Origin: Ectobius pallidus
Taxonomy: Eukaryota; Arthropoda; Insecta; Blattodea; Ectobiidae
NCBI GenBank assembly: GCA_964059195.1
Contig: CAXKWD010000009.1
Coordinates: 146,439,890 to 146,503,889, forward strand
DNA: 64,000 nt
Direction: 5' to 3'
Part shown: one piece after another, positions 1 through 11,934 of the stretch
Layout of the letters: each line of letters begins with the position of its first letter
Position numbering within the stretch: position 1 is the first letter of the stretch
Notes under the pieces: model-generated
Told to the model about the DNA's origin: nothing
The model's input: the letters and a program-made list of their open reading frames with translations, nothing else
Databases searched by the model: none
Made by a program: the position numbers and the translations under genes

Positions 1-232
1 ATATAGCCATTTTATTAGTCACAGATAAGACTTTACAATTCTAAATTTTTATTAAAATCGTTAGAGCCATTTTTTCAAAAAACAATTTTTTTTTAAAAGT
101 TTTCATGAAAAGTCCCCTTAATATTTCAGTTGTAAAACTAAATTTCTGGGCGGTTCGACAAAATTTCGAAAAAGTTCTTAATTCAAAAAATGAAGTAAAT
201 ACAACGAGCCGTTTACCCGCTGTGCTTGTCCA

Positions 233-282
233 CGGACAGACGGACAGACGGACAGACGGACAGACGGACAGACCGACAGACG
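233..282 (+). repeat. GGACAGAC octamer tandem repeat
   Basis: About six copies of an 8-base unit (GGACAGAC) sit inside a longer interspersed sequence, roughly positions 105-415, that ends in CGAGAAAGTAAAA. I do not recognise the parent element. The short reading frames across it are low-complexity translations of the repeat. Confidence 0.85.
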
Positions 283-654
283 TCATTCCAAAAATACTTT
301 TTTCGGTTTCTAGGCTTCATGAAACGTGCTCTCCCGGTGTTAACTCAACTTCGATTTTTTGTCACGATCACAATACTTTCTCTATACTCCGTATAAGCGA
401 GAAAGTAAAAATGCATTTATGACCTAAAAATACTGGAAAATTACACAAAATTCTAAAAGAAATTACCCATAAATTTACCATTCTTACTTATAAATAGTTT
501 TTTTTAAGTAATGAATTGCTAAAAGCAACTGAATGGAATGGAATTTACAAAATAAAACACAATTATTTTGTTACTAAAGAAGTTAATTTATACTACTTGG
601 ACACCCTTAGGGAAAAATAAATAAATTCTTTCTGAACTGGAATGCCCATCAAAT

Positions 655-951
655 TGCTGTTGTTCATATGATGTTGGCAAATACACAGAATAAAGAAACA
701 CAAAAAATATTGCCATTTGCGGAAGTTATCACGGAAACGGCATTTCAGTGCACGAAACCACGTCGCGTCGCTGCCATTTTGTAACGATAATTACCCATAA
801 CTGTAACGGTTTGATTAGTTTTAAAAATACTAAATAACTGTAGAGTATGTCAGATTACAAGATTGTAGAGCAATTGATTGCTGAGAGAAAAAAAAACGAA
901 ATTCACCTATTTCTCACTTATGAATTTCACCGAAAGCTGTTATGTCCCCCC
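655..951 (+). mobile_element. Right half of a TTAA-flanked foldback element
   Basis: This matches the right arm of the complete element at 32449-33171 and ends GTCCCCCC directly against TTAA (952-955). The left arm is absent. A TTAA target suggests a piggyBac-like or Kolobok-like mobiliser; no transposase is present. Confidence 0.65.
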
Positions 952-964
952 TTAAACCATTCCA

Positions 965-1336
965 AATGTCCGAATTCGTAAACATTTATAACTTTAACTA
1001 ATGTAAAGATGTATACGTATTTTCATAGCCCCGTTCATTGGTCTGACATAAACATGTGCACTTGATGTTTGTTTTGTATTAATGACTGGTCTGAGAGAGA
1101 TCACGTTAAGAGATATCCGTTAGCTGCAAGGAATGCACACCAGCCAGACAACTCTGTTCGCACACGGTCAAGGACATCGCCAAATTAAATACATTTACAT
1201 TAAATTCCCACAGACTCGTTCACCTTATTTCACCAAAACTTTTTTTAATTGTAGTAAATGCCAAACAAAGTAGGTCTCTCTTACATCCGCCACGGAATAT
1301 AAATATTCCTACAAGATAATTTCTTTTACATTTGGG
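965..1336. other. No recognised feature
   Basis: AT-rich sequence between the TTAA element and the mariner. I see no gene, RNA or clear repeat. Confidence 0.5.
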
Positions 1337-1338
1337 TA

Positions 1339-2603
1339 AGAGGGTCGTCCACAAAGTAAGTTTCCCTAGGACCGTTTACAGAAATAAACCAAAATATCAT
1401 GGAAATATTTATTGCAACCGATATAGCACGTATTCAGCTATATTTCAACACTAGCATGTGCCCGCGGCTTCGCCCGCGATAAAAAAAAAAGAGCATAAAG
1501 GTAGAGCATAATAGTTAAATCATTATATTTATTAACACCTAAATCACGTGGACTACATGTCACGATTAGATAGCGTCGCCTGGTAAAAGCGATCTCAGAT
1601 TCGAGTTCCTTGGCCCAGAAAATCCCTGTATAGTGAGTTTCGTCCAAATCGAACAATGTTTAACCATATTTAGGTCTATGTTGATTAGTCTAACCCTCTT
1701 CCGTGTAGGTTGAAGATTTCGTATGTCTACGGGCCTTGACATTCTAAACAAATGAACCAGCGTGGGCTTACAACATTCAAGGGATCGCGATGCTTTTATT
1801 TCCACGGTATGACAAAAATAGCCAAAGCCAATTGCAATTGATTTGAGATTGAAATGATGCTTCGACAGCGCTAAAATCACGTTTTCTGCCAGTTTTTCAC
1901 TCATAACTCGCGAACGAAAGCTAAAATTAAAAATTCGGCTTCGAGGTGCATTCGCCCACCTTTCACTCCACCTATGTTTAAAATTTCAGATCTCTGCGTT
2001 CAGTAGATTTCGCTGGGCATCGCGGACAGACAGACAGAGGACAGACACTTCCTTTTATTAATATAGATAGGCTACTCGCCACAAAAATAAAGACATTTGT
2101 CATACCGTGGAACCAACTTTTCAACACCTGTGTCATAGAAGTGTGCCGCCTGGGATCTGAACCACCGTGTGATAAACATCTCCTTTCTGTCAGTTTCTGT
2201 CGATGGAAATTACTGGGATAGAAGTCCGGGCTTTAGGGTGGATGTTTAAACACCTCCCAGCCGAACTTCTGCAGGAGATTTGCTAGGAGGTGTTTAAGCA
2301 TCCACCCTAAAGCCCGGACTTCTCTCCCAGTGATTTCCATCTTTTCCTACACCTCAAGAAAAGACATGGAATGACACAGAGGAAGATGTTTGTCACACGG
2401 TGGTTCAAATCCCAGGCGGCAGACTTCTACGACACAAGCATTAAAAAATTGGTCCCACGGTATGACAAATGTTTCAATTCCGGTGGCGAGTAAGTTGAAA
2501 AATAGCTGAACACTTGCTGTGTCTGTTGCAATAAATGTTTAATTGACTTTTTTTCTCTCTCTCTAAACAGACCCACGGAAACTTACTTTATGGACGCGCC
2601 CCG
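1339..2603. mobile_element. Palindromic mariner (two inverted 3' halves), split by a Helitron
   Basis: Both outer ends are the same mariner inverted repeat (read inward: GTCCACAAAGTAAGTTTCC on the left, GTCCATAAAGTAAGTTTCC on the right), flanked by TA at 1337-1338 and 2604-2605. The left part is minus-oriented and the right part plus-oriented. They meet near 2260-2287, where sequence encoding the mariner HPPYSPDLAPSDFH region appears in inverted copies. Both halves carry decayed C-terminal transposase with stops and frameshifts. The left half is interrupted by the Helitron at 1451-2067. Only 3' halves are present, so it cannot encode a full transposase. Confidence 0.82.
1451..2067 (-). mobile_element. 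Non-autonomous Helitron, type-II 5' end
   Basis: Read on the minus strand it begins TCTATATTAATAAAAGG and ends in a GC-rich hairpin (CGCGG...CCGCG) followed by CATGCTAG. It is inserted between A and T with no target duplication, the Helitron signature. Length is 617 bp. It encodes no Rep/helicase and is nested inside the mariner. Confidence 0.85.
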
Positions 2604-2714
2604 TACTTAAATGTTGAGTTCAAACGTGTAACTTATAAGGTGAACTAAGCAAAATTACACTAATATTTTATAGAGTCTCGGAGAAAAACAGTTAACTCAA
2701 AAGGTAGCTGTGGA

Positions 2715-3225
2715 AATAGTATATTGCGATACAAGTGCCCTAAGCGGTGCATACGGATCGAGGAAAGAGTTTGAAAAAACTAGGCGCTTGCGCCGGGTTT
2801 TTTAATTTCCGAGATCCGTTATGCGCTTACGGCACTAGTATTGCATGCTATTTTTTGCACGATGAATATTTATATCAATTTAATTATATTAATTGAGATA
2901 TTAGCTGAAAATATTAGGCCTATGTATATACATTATTGGAAATGGATGTTATATTTCAGAAAGTGATTCGCATTTGTTGGTTGTTATGGGAACTGAATAT
3001 TTGTCCTGTTAAAGTCGCCACAAACTAGGGGGCCTTAGTTCTGGTCTTCCATAAAGGCTTGTATTATGATCATTTTACTTACGGCACTTGTGCTTTTTTG
3101 TAATTTTTGCCGCACGGAGATTTCTTTTGTTTTCATAGCAACCAGATTGCGTGCGGGAATGTAAAGTTACGATCCACGGCAACATTCGTAAGTACCACTA
3201 ATTAGTTACGTCGTGCAAAAAATAA
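2715..3225 (+). repeat. Repeat family X, copy 1
   Basis: This moderately repeated unit runs from GCGATACAAGTGCC to ACTAATTAGTTACG plus TCGTGCAAAAAATA. It recurs inverted at 19170-19675 and, split by insertions, at 59710-63215. The CGCTTGCGCC and CTTACGGCACT motifs are conserved. No coding capacity is evident and its class is unknown. Confidence 0.7.
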
Positions 3226-3665
3226 TTTGAAACAAGACTGTGGAGATGGTATAAATATCTGAACAGGATGTGCATCTGCATTTTTGCGGAATTTGCACGG
3301 CCTGGTGAGAAGATATAATTACACAACTCCGGTATGAATAAGTTTCATTCAGAATCTGAAAGCAGGCTAACGGCAAAGAGACGCACCTAGAGGCGGTACT
3401 TTCTCCCTTAACCCACATTGTGAAGCCGGCAAAGGAGTGCTGTTTTAATGAAGGAAGACTAATTGTCAATACACTAACAAGACACGCAAGCATGCGCTCA
3501 AGTCACTATGCTACGCAACTATTTCCTGCCTCTAAAAACACTCAAAGGCACAAGCTGGTCAGATTTTGATACTTTAACCCAATAAATACTCATGTAACTT
3601 ACAACGATTTGCAACTATTGGTACATACACCAACTAAAGCCAGACTGGCCTAACATACATATTAG
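3226..3665. other. No recognised feature
   Basis: No gene or repeat recognised; one open minus-strand stretch of 95 codons has no family resemblance that I can see. Confidence 0.5.
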
Positions 3666-3800
3666 TAGGGTTCGGATGTTTATGACATGTCATATATTAA
3701 TCCTGACCTCCAATCTCGTTGCAAACACAAATTAAACATGAATTGCACATTTGTTATCCTAATCGGACCTTTTTTTATTTTGCATATGTATATATATATA
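3666..3800 (+). mobile_element. Truncated hAT-like element (TAGGGTTCGG end)
   Basis: The terminal TAGGGTTCGGATGTTTATGA and about 130 bp match the ends of the elements at 27166-27797 and 36510-38239. The copy stops at a TA-rich microsatellite near 3788-3810. Confidence 0.65.
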
Positions 3801-3865
3801 TACATATATAAAGCAGAAAAAATACTAATTTCAAAAATAACTACAACTGCTATTTAAAAATAGTT

Positions 3866-4268
3866 AAGCTCCAGATCGATTCATTAAGCAGAACTTACGA
3901 AAGAACAAAGGTCTAGTTTGATAAGCATATGTGAAGGAATATGTGGGTAGTGTTATTTGTCAAAGCTAACTGTACTGGAACTTCCAAAACCGTATATGAA
4001 CAATGTAAAACAATATGTCATGATAACTGATTTACATTTGATAAATTCTTTCTAATATATTACCATAAAATAGGCACTCAAATGGGCATTACTCCGGTAC
4101 AGGTCAACCGATTTGGTCCAATAGCAAGCTTCTACCCATGGTCGTTATAAATGTGTATACCAATTTTCATGAAAATCCGGTAACGCGTTTTTGTGTTATC
4201 GCGCATACAGACAAATGGACAGACCGACAGATGGACATAGTCCCCTACAAAATCTCATGAAATACCAG
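3866..4268 (+). repeat. Repeat family Y, partial copy
   Basis: The copy holds AAGCTCCAGATCGATTCATT, ATTACTCCGGTAC and a GACAGACC-rich segment, and ends ACAAAATCTCATGAAATACC. It matches family Y copies at 8070-8600, 43418-44155 and 45024-45540. No protein is encoded. Confidence 0.7.
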
Positions 4269-4630
4269 GAAAGAAAATACTAGGGTACGGCCCTAATCGT
4301 TGTGTTAACTGTTTTCTTTGCAGTCCGGCAGGGGTTTGTAAGTTGTGTGAAGGCTTAGACTAACTCAACAGATTTTTGGGAATTTAAACAAATATTTTTA
4401 TCCACAGTTGTGCAAGTCTGAGAATTATGGATTTTAAAATGATTAGGAAACTGAAAAGCATTTCCCCTTAAGACCGCTAGTAAACTGAGGGGAAGGTAAC
4501 ACCTTTGACTAGTGTAAAATTATATAACTAATTTTTCAGGATCAAATGATTTCTAGACCGTTGGCAGGATCAGGCTAAAACTATCGTACTCAAATAAGGG
4601 AAGAATAAAATACTTCAGTTAAATAAAATA

Positions 4631-5352
4631 CAGTCAACCCTCGATATAATGCCCCTCTTTACAGTGCCACCCTCGCACTGTGCCAATAAATGCAAATGAA
4701 CGGATCTTCTCCCATATAAAATACATAAGAAACCTCTTACTGTGCCAAATCATTTAGTGCCAGTGAATATAAGACAAGATTTTTACAAAATATAGCTTGC
4801 AGTGATTTTTTTTCAGTTGCAGAACTGCCGTGAATGTTAGGAAGATTATTTAAGAAACATACTGTACTGCATTTCCAAGAAGTGAGTGTTCCCTTGCCAC
4901 TAACTGTAAATGTAGTGCGGTGGAATAAGGAAGCTATGTTAAGAAGTCGGACAGACAGCCTGCATGAGGGTGGACCAGGTAGAAAGAGCCCTTCATACAA
5001 CGAGACATTTCAAACTTTCACTTCTTTTATTCCAATGTCCATTCAGGTCTAAACACCACACTACAGTTACTCAGTTACAGTTAATCACTTACATGATTTT
5101 CAACCCCTTTGTGTCCTGTAGCACTGGAATATAATGTAATAAATTGAGTTACTGTACAGTATTCTATTTTGCGCTAAAGTTCTCTATTTACCTTTTATTG
5201 GACTTTTCTTTCGTAATACAGTACAGTAAATTAATACAGCACTGTATTATGCTGTTTTTATTTCAAAAATTGAATTTCCTTTTAGTTACACCCTCGCTTT
5301 GTGCCACAAAATGGTAGAGAACGGATGGTGGCACTATAACGAGGGTTGACTG
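4631..5352. mobile_element. pogo/Tigger-like non-autonomous transposon
   Basis: The inverted ends CAGTCAACCCTCGATATAAT (left) and its near match (right, ACGAGGGTTGACTG) are flanked by TA (4629-4630 and 5353-5354). The 722-bp element repeats the GTGCCACCCTCGC end motif internally. The open frames inside show no intact transposase. Confidence 0.8.
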
Positions 5353-5354
5353 TA

Positions 5355-5932
5355 AAACAATGAATAAGAAAAGATGCAAGACACGAAAATGACGTCAAAA
5401 GAAAGATAAATGCCTACAAGACAACGCGGAGAAGCGATCAACTGATGATATGTTAGAACCTGTTAACAAATGCCACAAGAATGCAGCATAAGAAAGAATT
5501 GTAATAATCATTAATGAGTAACAAGGTGATAAATTGAGGTGTTGTAATTGTGGTCAGTGAACCTAACACTACACGACAGTGGCCAGTTTTTATGTAAACA
5601 TGGAGCGTACGTGGATGCTCCTCTCTTACTTCATCCTGCTCTCGCAATACCTCGGAGTTCAGAATACATTTTAAGGGGATTAGAAAGAGTTGCTGACTCC
5701 ATTTTCCTGTATTTATACAAGATATACCATTTATTTATTTTCTCTGCTGCTATTAAACACAGACTGCATTTCCTTGCACCAAGTAATAAACAATAATGTT
5801 AGTGAATTGAGAGAGATCACAGAAATAAATTATCTCTGTCTGAAAGTAGAGTAGACTATCGAAAAATGAAAATTTTCTATGACTGTGATCAGTTAGATAC
5901 ACATATTACACATAATATTAATCCTACATTAC
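5355..5932. other. No recognised feature
   Basis: Nothing identified; short open frames on both strands lack recognisable domains. Confidence 0.5.
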
Positions 5933-5933
5933 T

Positions 5934-6372
5934 GCTTACTCAATGCCAATAGACAATACCTAAGCAAGCTAAAGGAATATATATTTTTTTGGAACCCGGA
6001 GGTTCATTGCCGCACTAACCTGAGCCCGCCATTCAACCCTATTCTGTGCTAACTCCATCCAACCATCCCTCGAAAATCCTACTTCCCTTAAATCTATCCT
6101 AATATTGTCATCCCACCTGCGTCAAGGTCTTCCAAGTGGTATTTTCCCTTAGGGTCTCCCAGTCAATATTTTTTAGATGTGTCTTTCTCCTCCATGTCCA
6201 GCCCATTTCATCCTCCGTTTAATTACCCTTCCGGTGAAGAGTACAGGTCATGAAGCTCGTCATTATGAAGTTTTGTCCAGATACCATTTTCATCTGTCTT
6301 AAGCCCAAATATTTTCCTAAGCCCCCTGTTTTCCAACACTCTCAGATTGGTACAATTCAGTGCCCAAAATAT
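5934..6372 (-). mobile_element. LINE 3' end, copy 1
   Basis: On the minus strand it encodes a decayed version of a C-terminal non-LTR reverse transcriptase motif (GRPR-x-RWEDNI...DLREVGF...DDWMELAQ...EWR), followed by a short tail ending in GGCAATAGA-type sequence. It is 5' truncated, as usual for LINEs. Confidence 0.75.
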
Positions 6373-6399
6373 TTAGCTACAGATGGCAGCAGAGGACAG

Positions 6400-6485
6400 A
6401 GAACAGGGAACTATGATAGATAACGCAGCGGTCGAGTGGTAGGCTTAGTACCTTGAGGGATGTGGCGCCACGGAGTTTTATGAAG
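6400..6485 (+). repeat. SINE S2 fragment
   Basis: The GCGGTCGAGTGGTAGGC...GGATGTGGCGCCACGGAG stretch matches the tail half of the tRNA-headed SINE at 24946-25258. Confidence 0.6.
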
Positions 6486-6551
6486 AGGAAGTTATGTGAG
6501 TGTTTCACATCAGATTATTTCAGGGAATCCCACACTACCATACCCTCTTAT

Positions 6552-6965
6552 CTACTTACTCAATGGCAATAGATAATTCCTAATCAAGATAAAGGAATAT
6601 TATCTATTTTATGGAACCCGAAGGGTCAAGGCCCCGCTTACCTGAGCCCGCCATTCAACCCTATTCTGTGCTAAATCCATCCAATCATCCCTCGCAAATT
6701 CTACTTTCCTTAAATCTATCCTAATATTGTCATTCCACCTGCGTCAAGGTCTTCCAAGTGGTCTTTTCCCTTCGGGTCTCCCAGTCAATACTTTTGAGAT
6801 GTCTTTCCTCCCCCATTTCATCCTCCGTGATTTAATTACCCTTACTACATCCGGTGACAAGTACAGGTTTTGAAGCTCGTCGTTATGCAGTTTTCTCTAG
6901 TCCCCATTTTCATCTCTCGTAGGCCCAAATATTAATCCTACATTCTTAAAACTTTCCTTCGTGTC
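6552..6965 (-). mobile_element. LINE 3' end, copy 2
   Basis: A second minus-oriented copy of the LINE 3' end seen at 5934-6372, separated from it by a SINE fragment. It has small deletions and several stops. Confidence 0.75.
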
Positions 6966-8068
6966 AAGAACATACTTCTTGAGGAAATGACCAGAATATT
7001 ATCTTAAAATGTTGAATTCAAGTACCGGTAGTGAAAGCGTACAACGTGTTATTTTTATGCCCATAGACGACCAAAGAGACGTTACAATTTCATTTTTTTT
7101 AAAAACATTTTACACTTCAAACTATTTAGCAATTTTCCCTTTTTCCCACATTTCCAATTCAAAATTTATATATGAACTGAAATGTTTGGGCTTGTTCGAC
7201 GGTTGAAGTATTTTAAGATTAATTTCAGCTTCTAAGTTCACCATATTTTCTAGCATTTAGGTATCACTTGTTTCATTGTTATGAACAGTTCATTTAAAGA
7301 ATCGATTGTGGGGCTTTGGATCGAGATATGGAAAAGAAAGATTCTATTCGACTTTATTAAATATTTTTAGCCAAAATACTTATCAATACTCAAGGGCATG
7401 CAATTTAAACAAACCAGAATGAAAAAAAAACACTTCGACTAAACTGTAAAATGGCAATAGAAATAAAATATATGATTTCTTTGGCCCATACTTTGTTTGT
7501 GTGGTCCTTAAACATCCTGTGCCAATACTAGCCATTTGGTTAAATAAGCAAACAGTTTTACGCGCTTAAAATTTTAGCTGAGTTACGACTAATATTAGAT
7601 TTCGCACATGCGCTCCGTATGTTACTAACCTCTTCATTAATAGTTTCGACCTCCAAAATAATTTGGTTCCCCTCTTTCTCAGCGTGAACGTCCTGCTCGT
7701 ATGAATGGCTTACATACATATGGCACTTTGCAATGACAGAAAACTACAGGGAGTGTCTTAAATTCGGGAAACGCAAGGGCATCATGATTAGTCTTAGATG
7801 CTTAAGATACCATTAAGCAAAATAAGTTAATTTTATTATTAGGTATTTCTCCAAATCTTTATAACTTCTGCTGTATATTTATTTATATTTTTCTTAGAGT
7901 TCATGTCTCATACTACAGGAATGTTGGATTGGAAATTAATACAGAAAAAAAACTAAGCATATGGTCATGAAATGTCAAAGTAATGCGCTACAAAATATTA
8001 GAACAGCCGGTATATCGTTCGAACAAGTGGATACATTCAAATATCTGGGAGCAATGATTACAGATACA
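6966..8068. other. No recognised feature
   Basis: About 1.1 kb of AT-rich sequence without a recognisable gene or repeat. Confidence 0.5.
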
Positions 8069-8069
8069 A

Positions 8070-8600
8070 ATAAAATTAGGTAAACTCATGTAAGAAAGTG
8101 CCAGAATGCTTTTGTTTAATCAGTGATTGCAATTATATGCAGAAATTAAGTTATTTTTTAATCGATTTCCGAGTTAAGCTCCAGATCGATTCATTAAGCA
8201 GGGCTTACGGAAGAAGAAAGGTCTAGTTTATTAAGCATATGCGAAGGAATATGTGGGTAATGCTATTTGCCATAGCTAACTGTATTGCAACTACCAAAGC
8301 CGTATATGAACACTGTAAAACAATATGATATTATGAGAACTGTTTTGCATTTGATCAATTCTTCCTAATACATTAAAATAAAATAGGCACTAAATTGGGC
8401 TTTACTCCGGCACCGGTCAACCGATTTGGTCCAGTATCAATAGGCTTCTTCCCATGGATGTCATAAATGCGTAGGCTATATCAAGTTTCATGAAAATCCG
8501 ATAAAGCGTATTTGAGGTATTTCGCGTACACCCACAAACGGACAGACATTTTCCCGCCCCCAACACAATCTCATAAAGTGTCATATGGCACTTAATAATA
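8070..8600 (+). repeat. Repeat family Y, near-complete copy
   Basis: The copy runs from GGTAAACTCATGTAAGAAAG through AAAGTGCCAGAATGC to ACAATCTCATAAAGTG...GGCACTTAATA. The AAGTGCCAG motif near one end is inverted at the other, suggesting terminal inverted repeats. Confidence 0.72.
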
Positions 8601-8696
8601 TTAAGGCAGAAGTTAAGTGTAGACTCAAATCAGGAAATGCCTGCTTTTATACAGTTCAGAAATTCTTATCTTCTCGTCTTCCGGTTGTATTATAAC

Positions 8697-9477
8697 TAGG
8701 GACCGGATTCTTAGGTTTTTACCTATTTTTTTCCTTACTTCCAAAACAAAAAGCGATTATACACTTTTTCGAATCATGTCCATAGGATTCACCCACATTA
8801 ATTCTGTGGCACCTAAAAATACCTAAATGGGGTATAAAAACCTAAATGTACCTAAACGGGATATAAAACATAAAATACATATTTTAGGCTACTTTTTTGT
8901 CTTTTTTGTTTGTCAGTTGATAAATCGATATTTTGCGGAGAGACAATTTTTGTCGAGTTGAAATTAATAGCACCAGCGTTTCGTTCAATCCAGTGTCGTC
9001 TAGGATGACAGTATCAAGAGAGGAAGTGTAAGAGTACCTGCGTATTCCTTTTAAAATATTCGTACGAACAACTATTGCTGACGTCATGTGAGGTTGAAAG
9101 TACATTTTCTGCCTTCAAATGTATTCTAAGAGATAACAAGAAGAACTACACAGTTGAGAATCTTGAAAGATATTTAGTGATATACTGTAACCAGGAAATG
9201 TGAGGCAATCTTATTTTCACTGCTTCTTTTGATTGTTTATGCTTTCTTTCTTCAATTGTATAATATTGTCCTAAAGCAAGTTTACACAAATTTAAGTCAA
9301 TTTTGTTAAGTTAAACTTTACAAGTATTATGTATTGAATCCTATGTAGCACATTCAAATTCATTAAACCAATTGTTCTACCCGAAAACGATATTTTTGAC
9401 AAAAACCTAAAAAAAACCATTTCACCTAATGGAAAACCTAAAACAGTGTTTTTAAAAACCTAAAAATCCGGTCCCTA
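8697..9477. mobile_element. Non-autonomous hAT element (TAGGGACCGG family), copy 1
   Basis: The ends TAGGGACCGGATTCTTAGG and AAATCCGGTCCCTA form terminal inverted repeats. They are flanked by an exact 8-bp duplication ATTATAAC (8689-8696 and 9478-9485), as hAT transposase makes. The 781-bp core has no intact transposase. Its termini match the copy at 61824-62688, but the middle differs. Confidence 0.9.
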
Positions 9478-9829
9478 ATTATAACATATGGATCTAAGTA
9501 TTCGAAAACAGGGAGATTTTAGAAAGTACTGTCATTATTTGGTTATTTTACGGTATTTTTTCCGCACTTCACATTTTTAGTTTTTTTTAAGTATAAAGTC
9601 ATTAACTTCTTATTTCTGTTGTTTCTCGCAATGTATGGAGATTTTGTACATTTACTTAAATGAATAATATCGTTATATTGTTATATTGTTATTATTTTAA
9701 TTTGGATGCAGAAAGACGGTGTTTGCTGATTGCATTTAACCTATGTACCAATTAACTAAATACAAGCCTATAATGGAACAACACAAAATGTAGAATAAAC
9801 ACAAATCTAATGAACAAACTAGTATTTTC

Positions 9830-9960
9830 ATTTTAAAAAATTGAGTCTTTTTTCAGAGCTTTTGGGTTTTTTGTTGATGAATTTTTGCAGTCATTTTATA
9901 GCTCATTTTTAAAAAACTATTTTTAGGTCATCAAAATACAGGACCTGGGTATAATCACTT
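9830..9960. repeat. hAT-like end fragment (ACAGGACCTGGG type)
   Basis: The segment GCAGTCATTTTATAGCTCAT to ATACAGGACCTGGG recurs at 30120-30215. It is a one-ended remnant in an otherwise featureless 9478-10422 stretch. Confidence 0.5.
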
Positions 9961-10422
9961 GTTCAGATTAGTATCAGTACAAGCGTGAACATTTTGTTCC
10001 AGCTAGCAAATTCACCTGTCCGCCCCCCTTAAGTTTATGCAAGTGACGTAACGGATAAATAACTTCTTGTCACCTTGGACACTGTTTTAATTGCCAAGCC
10101 ATGCCATCAGGTTCTCCAAACAGTTCGTGACCGGAATGCAGCATATCGTCATGTCTGTTGACAATCCATCTACACTTAGCCTATTCCATTTTTGGCTAAT
10201 CAAATTGGTATTTTCATGTACAGTTGGCCAAATAAAAATCCAAACCAGTCTATGTGCTCAACTCTAACTCTATAGAATAGCAAACGTCATTTTGATATGT
10301 CCTGTACTTTTTGAGATACGATAATTTCTTTTAAATTATTCCCGTACAAGTTTTCGCAAAATGCTACTTCTTCCCAAATTTAATAAACGGAATATCGAAA
10401 ATATGCCAGTCTTTATGCCATA

Positions 10423-10889
10423 GGCCGGGTTTCTGAAACGTTAGATATCTATTAGATTGCAATAATTAATCGATAAGTGTTTCTAAAACGTCAGATGACG
10501 GTTATCCATTCAAAGAAACACTCGATAAATTATCGGTAGACAGATCACTAGATAATTTTCTCAAATGCATAAGTCTCGAAGTCGAAATTGCCAAAGTTTC
10601 TCGCACGTTTTACATTCATTTTACCAGAGAAACAGCAGACAGAAAATTCAGACATTTTTAATACAATACCTAGAAGCGCTCCCATTGGTTGCCACTCAAT
10701 CACGGCGAATTTGATATTACAGTATGCATCGTATCTCCATCTATTGCCAAAGTGCTCAACTCATTTATCGGATATTTGGTTATTTAACGAGCGTATTCCC
10801 TTTCGGAAACGGAAGTGGGTTTATCGAGTAGATGAGATGTATAGAACAAACAGCTGACTAATAGATATCTGGAGCTTTATGCAACCGGG
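10423..10889. mobile_element. Harbinger-like non-autonomous element
   Basis: About 32 bp at each end are imperfect inverted repeats. The left reads CCGGGTTTCTGAAACG then AGATATCTATTAG; the right, reversed, reads CCCGGTTGCATAAAGC then AGATATCTATTAG. The CCGGTTGCATAAA form is typical of Harbinger-type ends. No clear target duplication is seen. Confidence 0.45.
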
Positions 10890-11595
10890 AGATAGAGCTG
10901 GGATTAACCACATAAAAGTGAATTGCTCATCTGAGCAAATAATGGTTCAAATAACCATTATATTTCATACACGATAACAGTTGACGATATAACTGGATAA
11001 AGGCATTTTCAATACTCCAATTAAGTGCCAGAATGTGCATATATGTTTACATAGAAATCCAAGCCCTGGTCGTTATAAATGCAACTCTTGATTTGATTAG
11101 AACCCTGGCAAATGCTTTGTAACTCGGTAAAATTACCTAATGTTACTTCAAAACTTTAACTACGTTTATTTCAAAAATTGAATAGGCTAAGTGAAGATTT
11201 CTTGTTTTCCTCCGACACTTGTCGAAATAAGCCGTCCATGTGGTGACCGCTTCAGCCCTCGGAATAAATCCTGTTACGCAAATCCTTATTAGCCTCGCAT
11301 TGATTCGCACCTTGGGTCAGTGAAAATGCGTTAGCGCGTAATGCGTATCACTCGCCAACATTCAACAGACGTTAGATGTTTCAGCAAGGAAAGACATCAG
11401 TGTTTCAACGAATGTACCAAAAAAACTCACCCCAAACTTCCTTACAATAAAAACAGATTAGCCTACTCATGTTTGTAGACACTTTTTAAATTTTCAAATA
11501 CAACAAAAGGATTAGTGGGCAAGCTCAATCCACAAATTCAGCTAATGACTGTCATATGTCAATACACTTTGCAGTTTTTACGATGTAGATAAAGT
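10890..11595. other. No recognised feature
   Basis: No gene or repeat recognised in about 700 bp. Confidence 0.5.
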
Positions 11596-11599
11596 TTTT

Positions 11600-11932
11600 C
11601 CCCAGCCGAACTTCTGCAGGAGACTTGCTAGGAGATGTTTAAACATCCACCCTACAGCCCGGACCTCGCTCCCAGTGATTTTCATGTTTTTCTACCCCCT
11701 TAAGAAATGACAGTGAATCACACAATGGTTCAAATCCCAGACGACAGACTTTTACGACAAGGGTATTCAAAAGTTGGTGCCACGGTATGACCAATGTTTC
11801 AAATCCGGTGGCAAATATCTTGAAAAATAGCTGAACACTTGCTGTGTCTGTTGGAATATAATTTATGTCTATGAAAATGTGTTTTGTTTCTGTAAACGGC
11901 CCCAGGGAAACTTACTTTATGACCGTGTCTCG
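11600..11932 (+). pseudogene. mariner 3' half with decayed transposase C-terminus
   Basis: The sequence encodes KHPPYSPDLAPSDFH, so the last catalytic Asp of the DD34D triad is still readable; stops follow. It ends in the mariner terminal repeat (GGGAAACTTACTTTATG) followed by TA at 11933-11934. The 5' half is missing and the left breakpoint is near the one seen at 2258 and 15475. Confidence 0.78.
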
Positions 11933-11934
11933 TA

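Noticed and set aside
233..282. CRISPR-like direct repeats
   Set aside because: The unit is an 8-bp tandem microsatellite without spacers in a eukaryotic context.
1566..1904. 112-codon minus-strand frame (MSEKLAENVILALSKHHF...) with a similar frame near 17176-17412
   Set aside because: It recurs because it lies in Helitron copies. It resembles no Rep, helicase or host protein, and the frame is broken differently in each copy.
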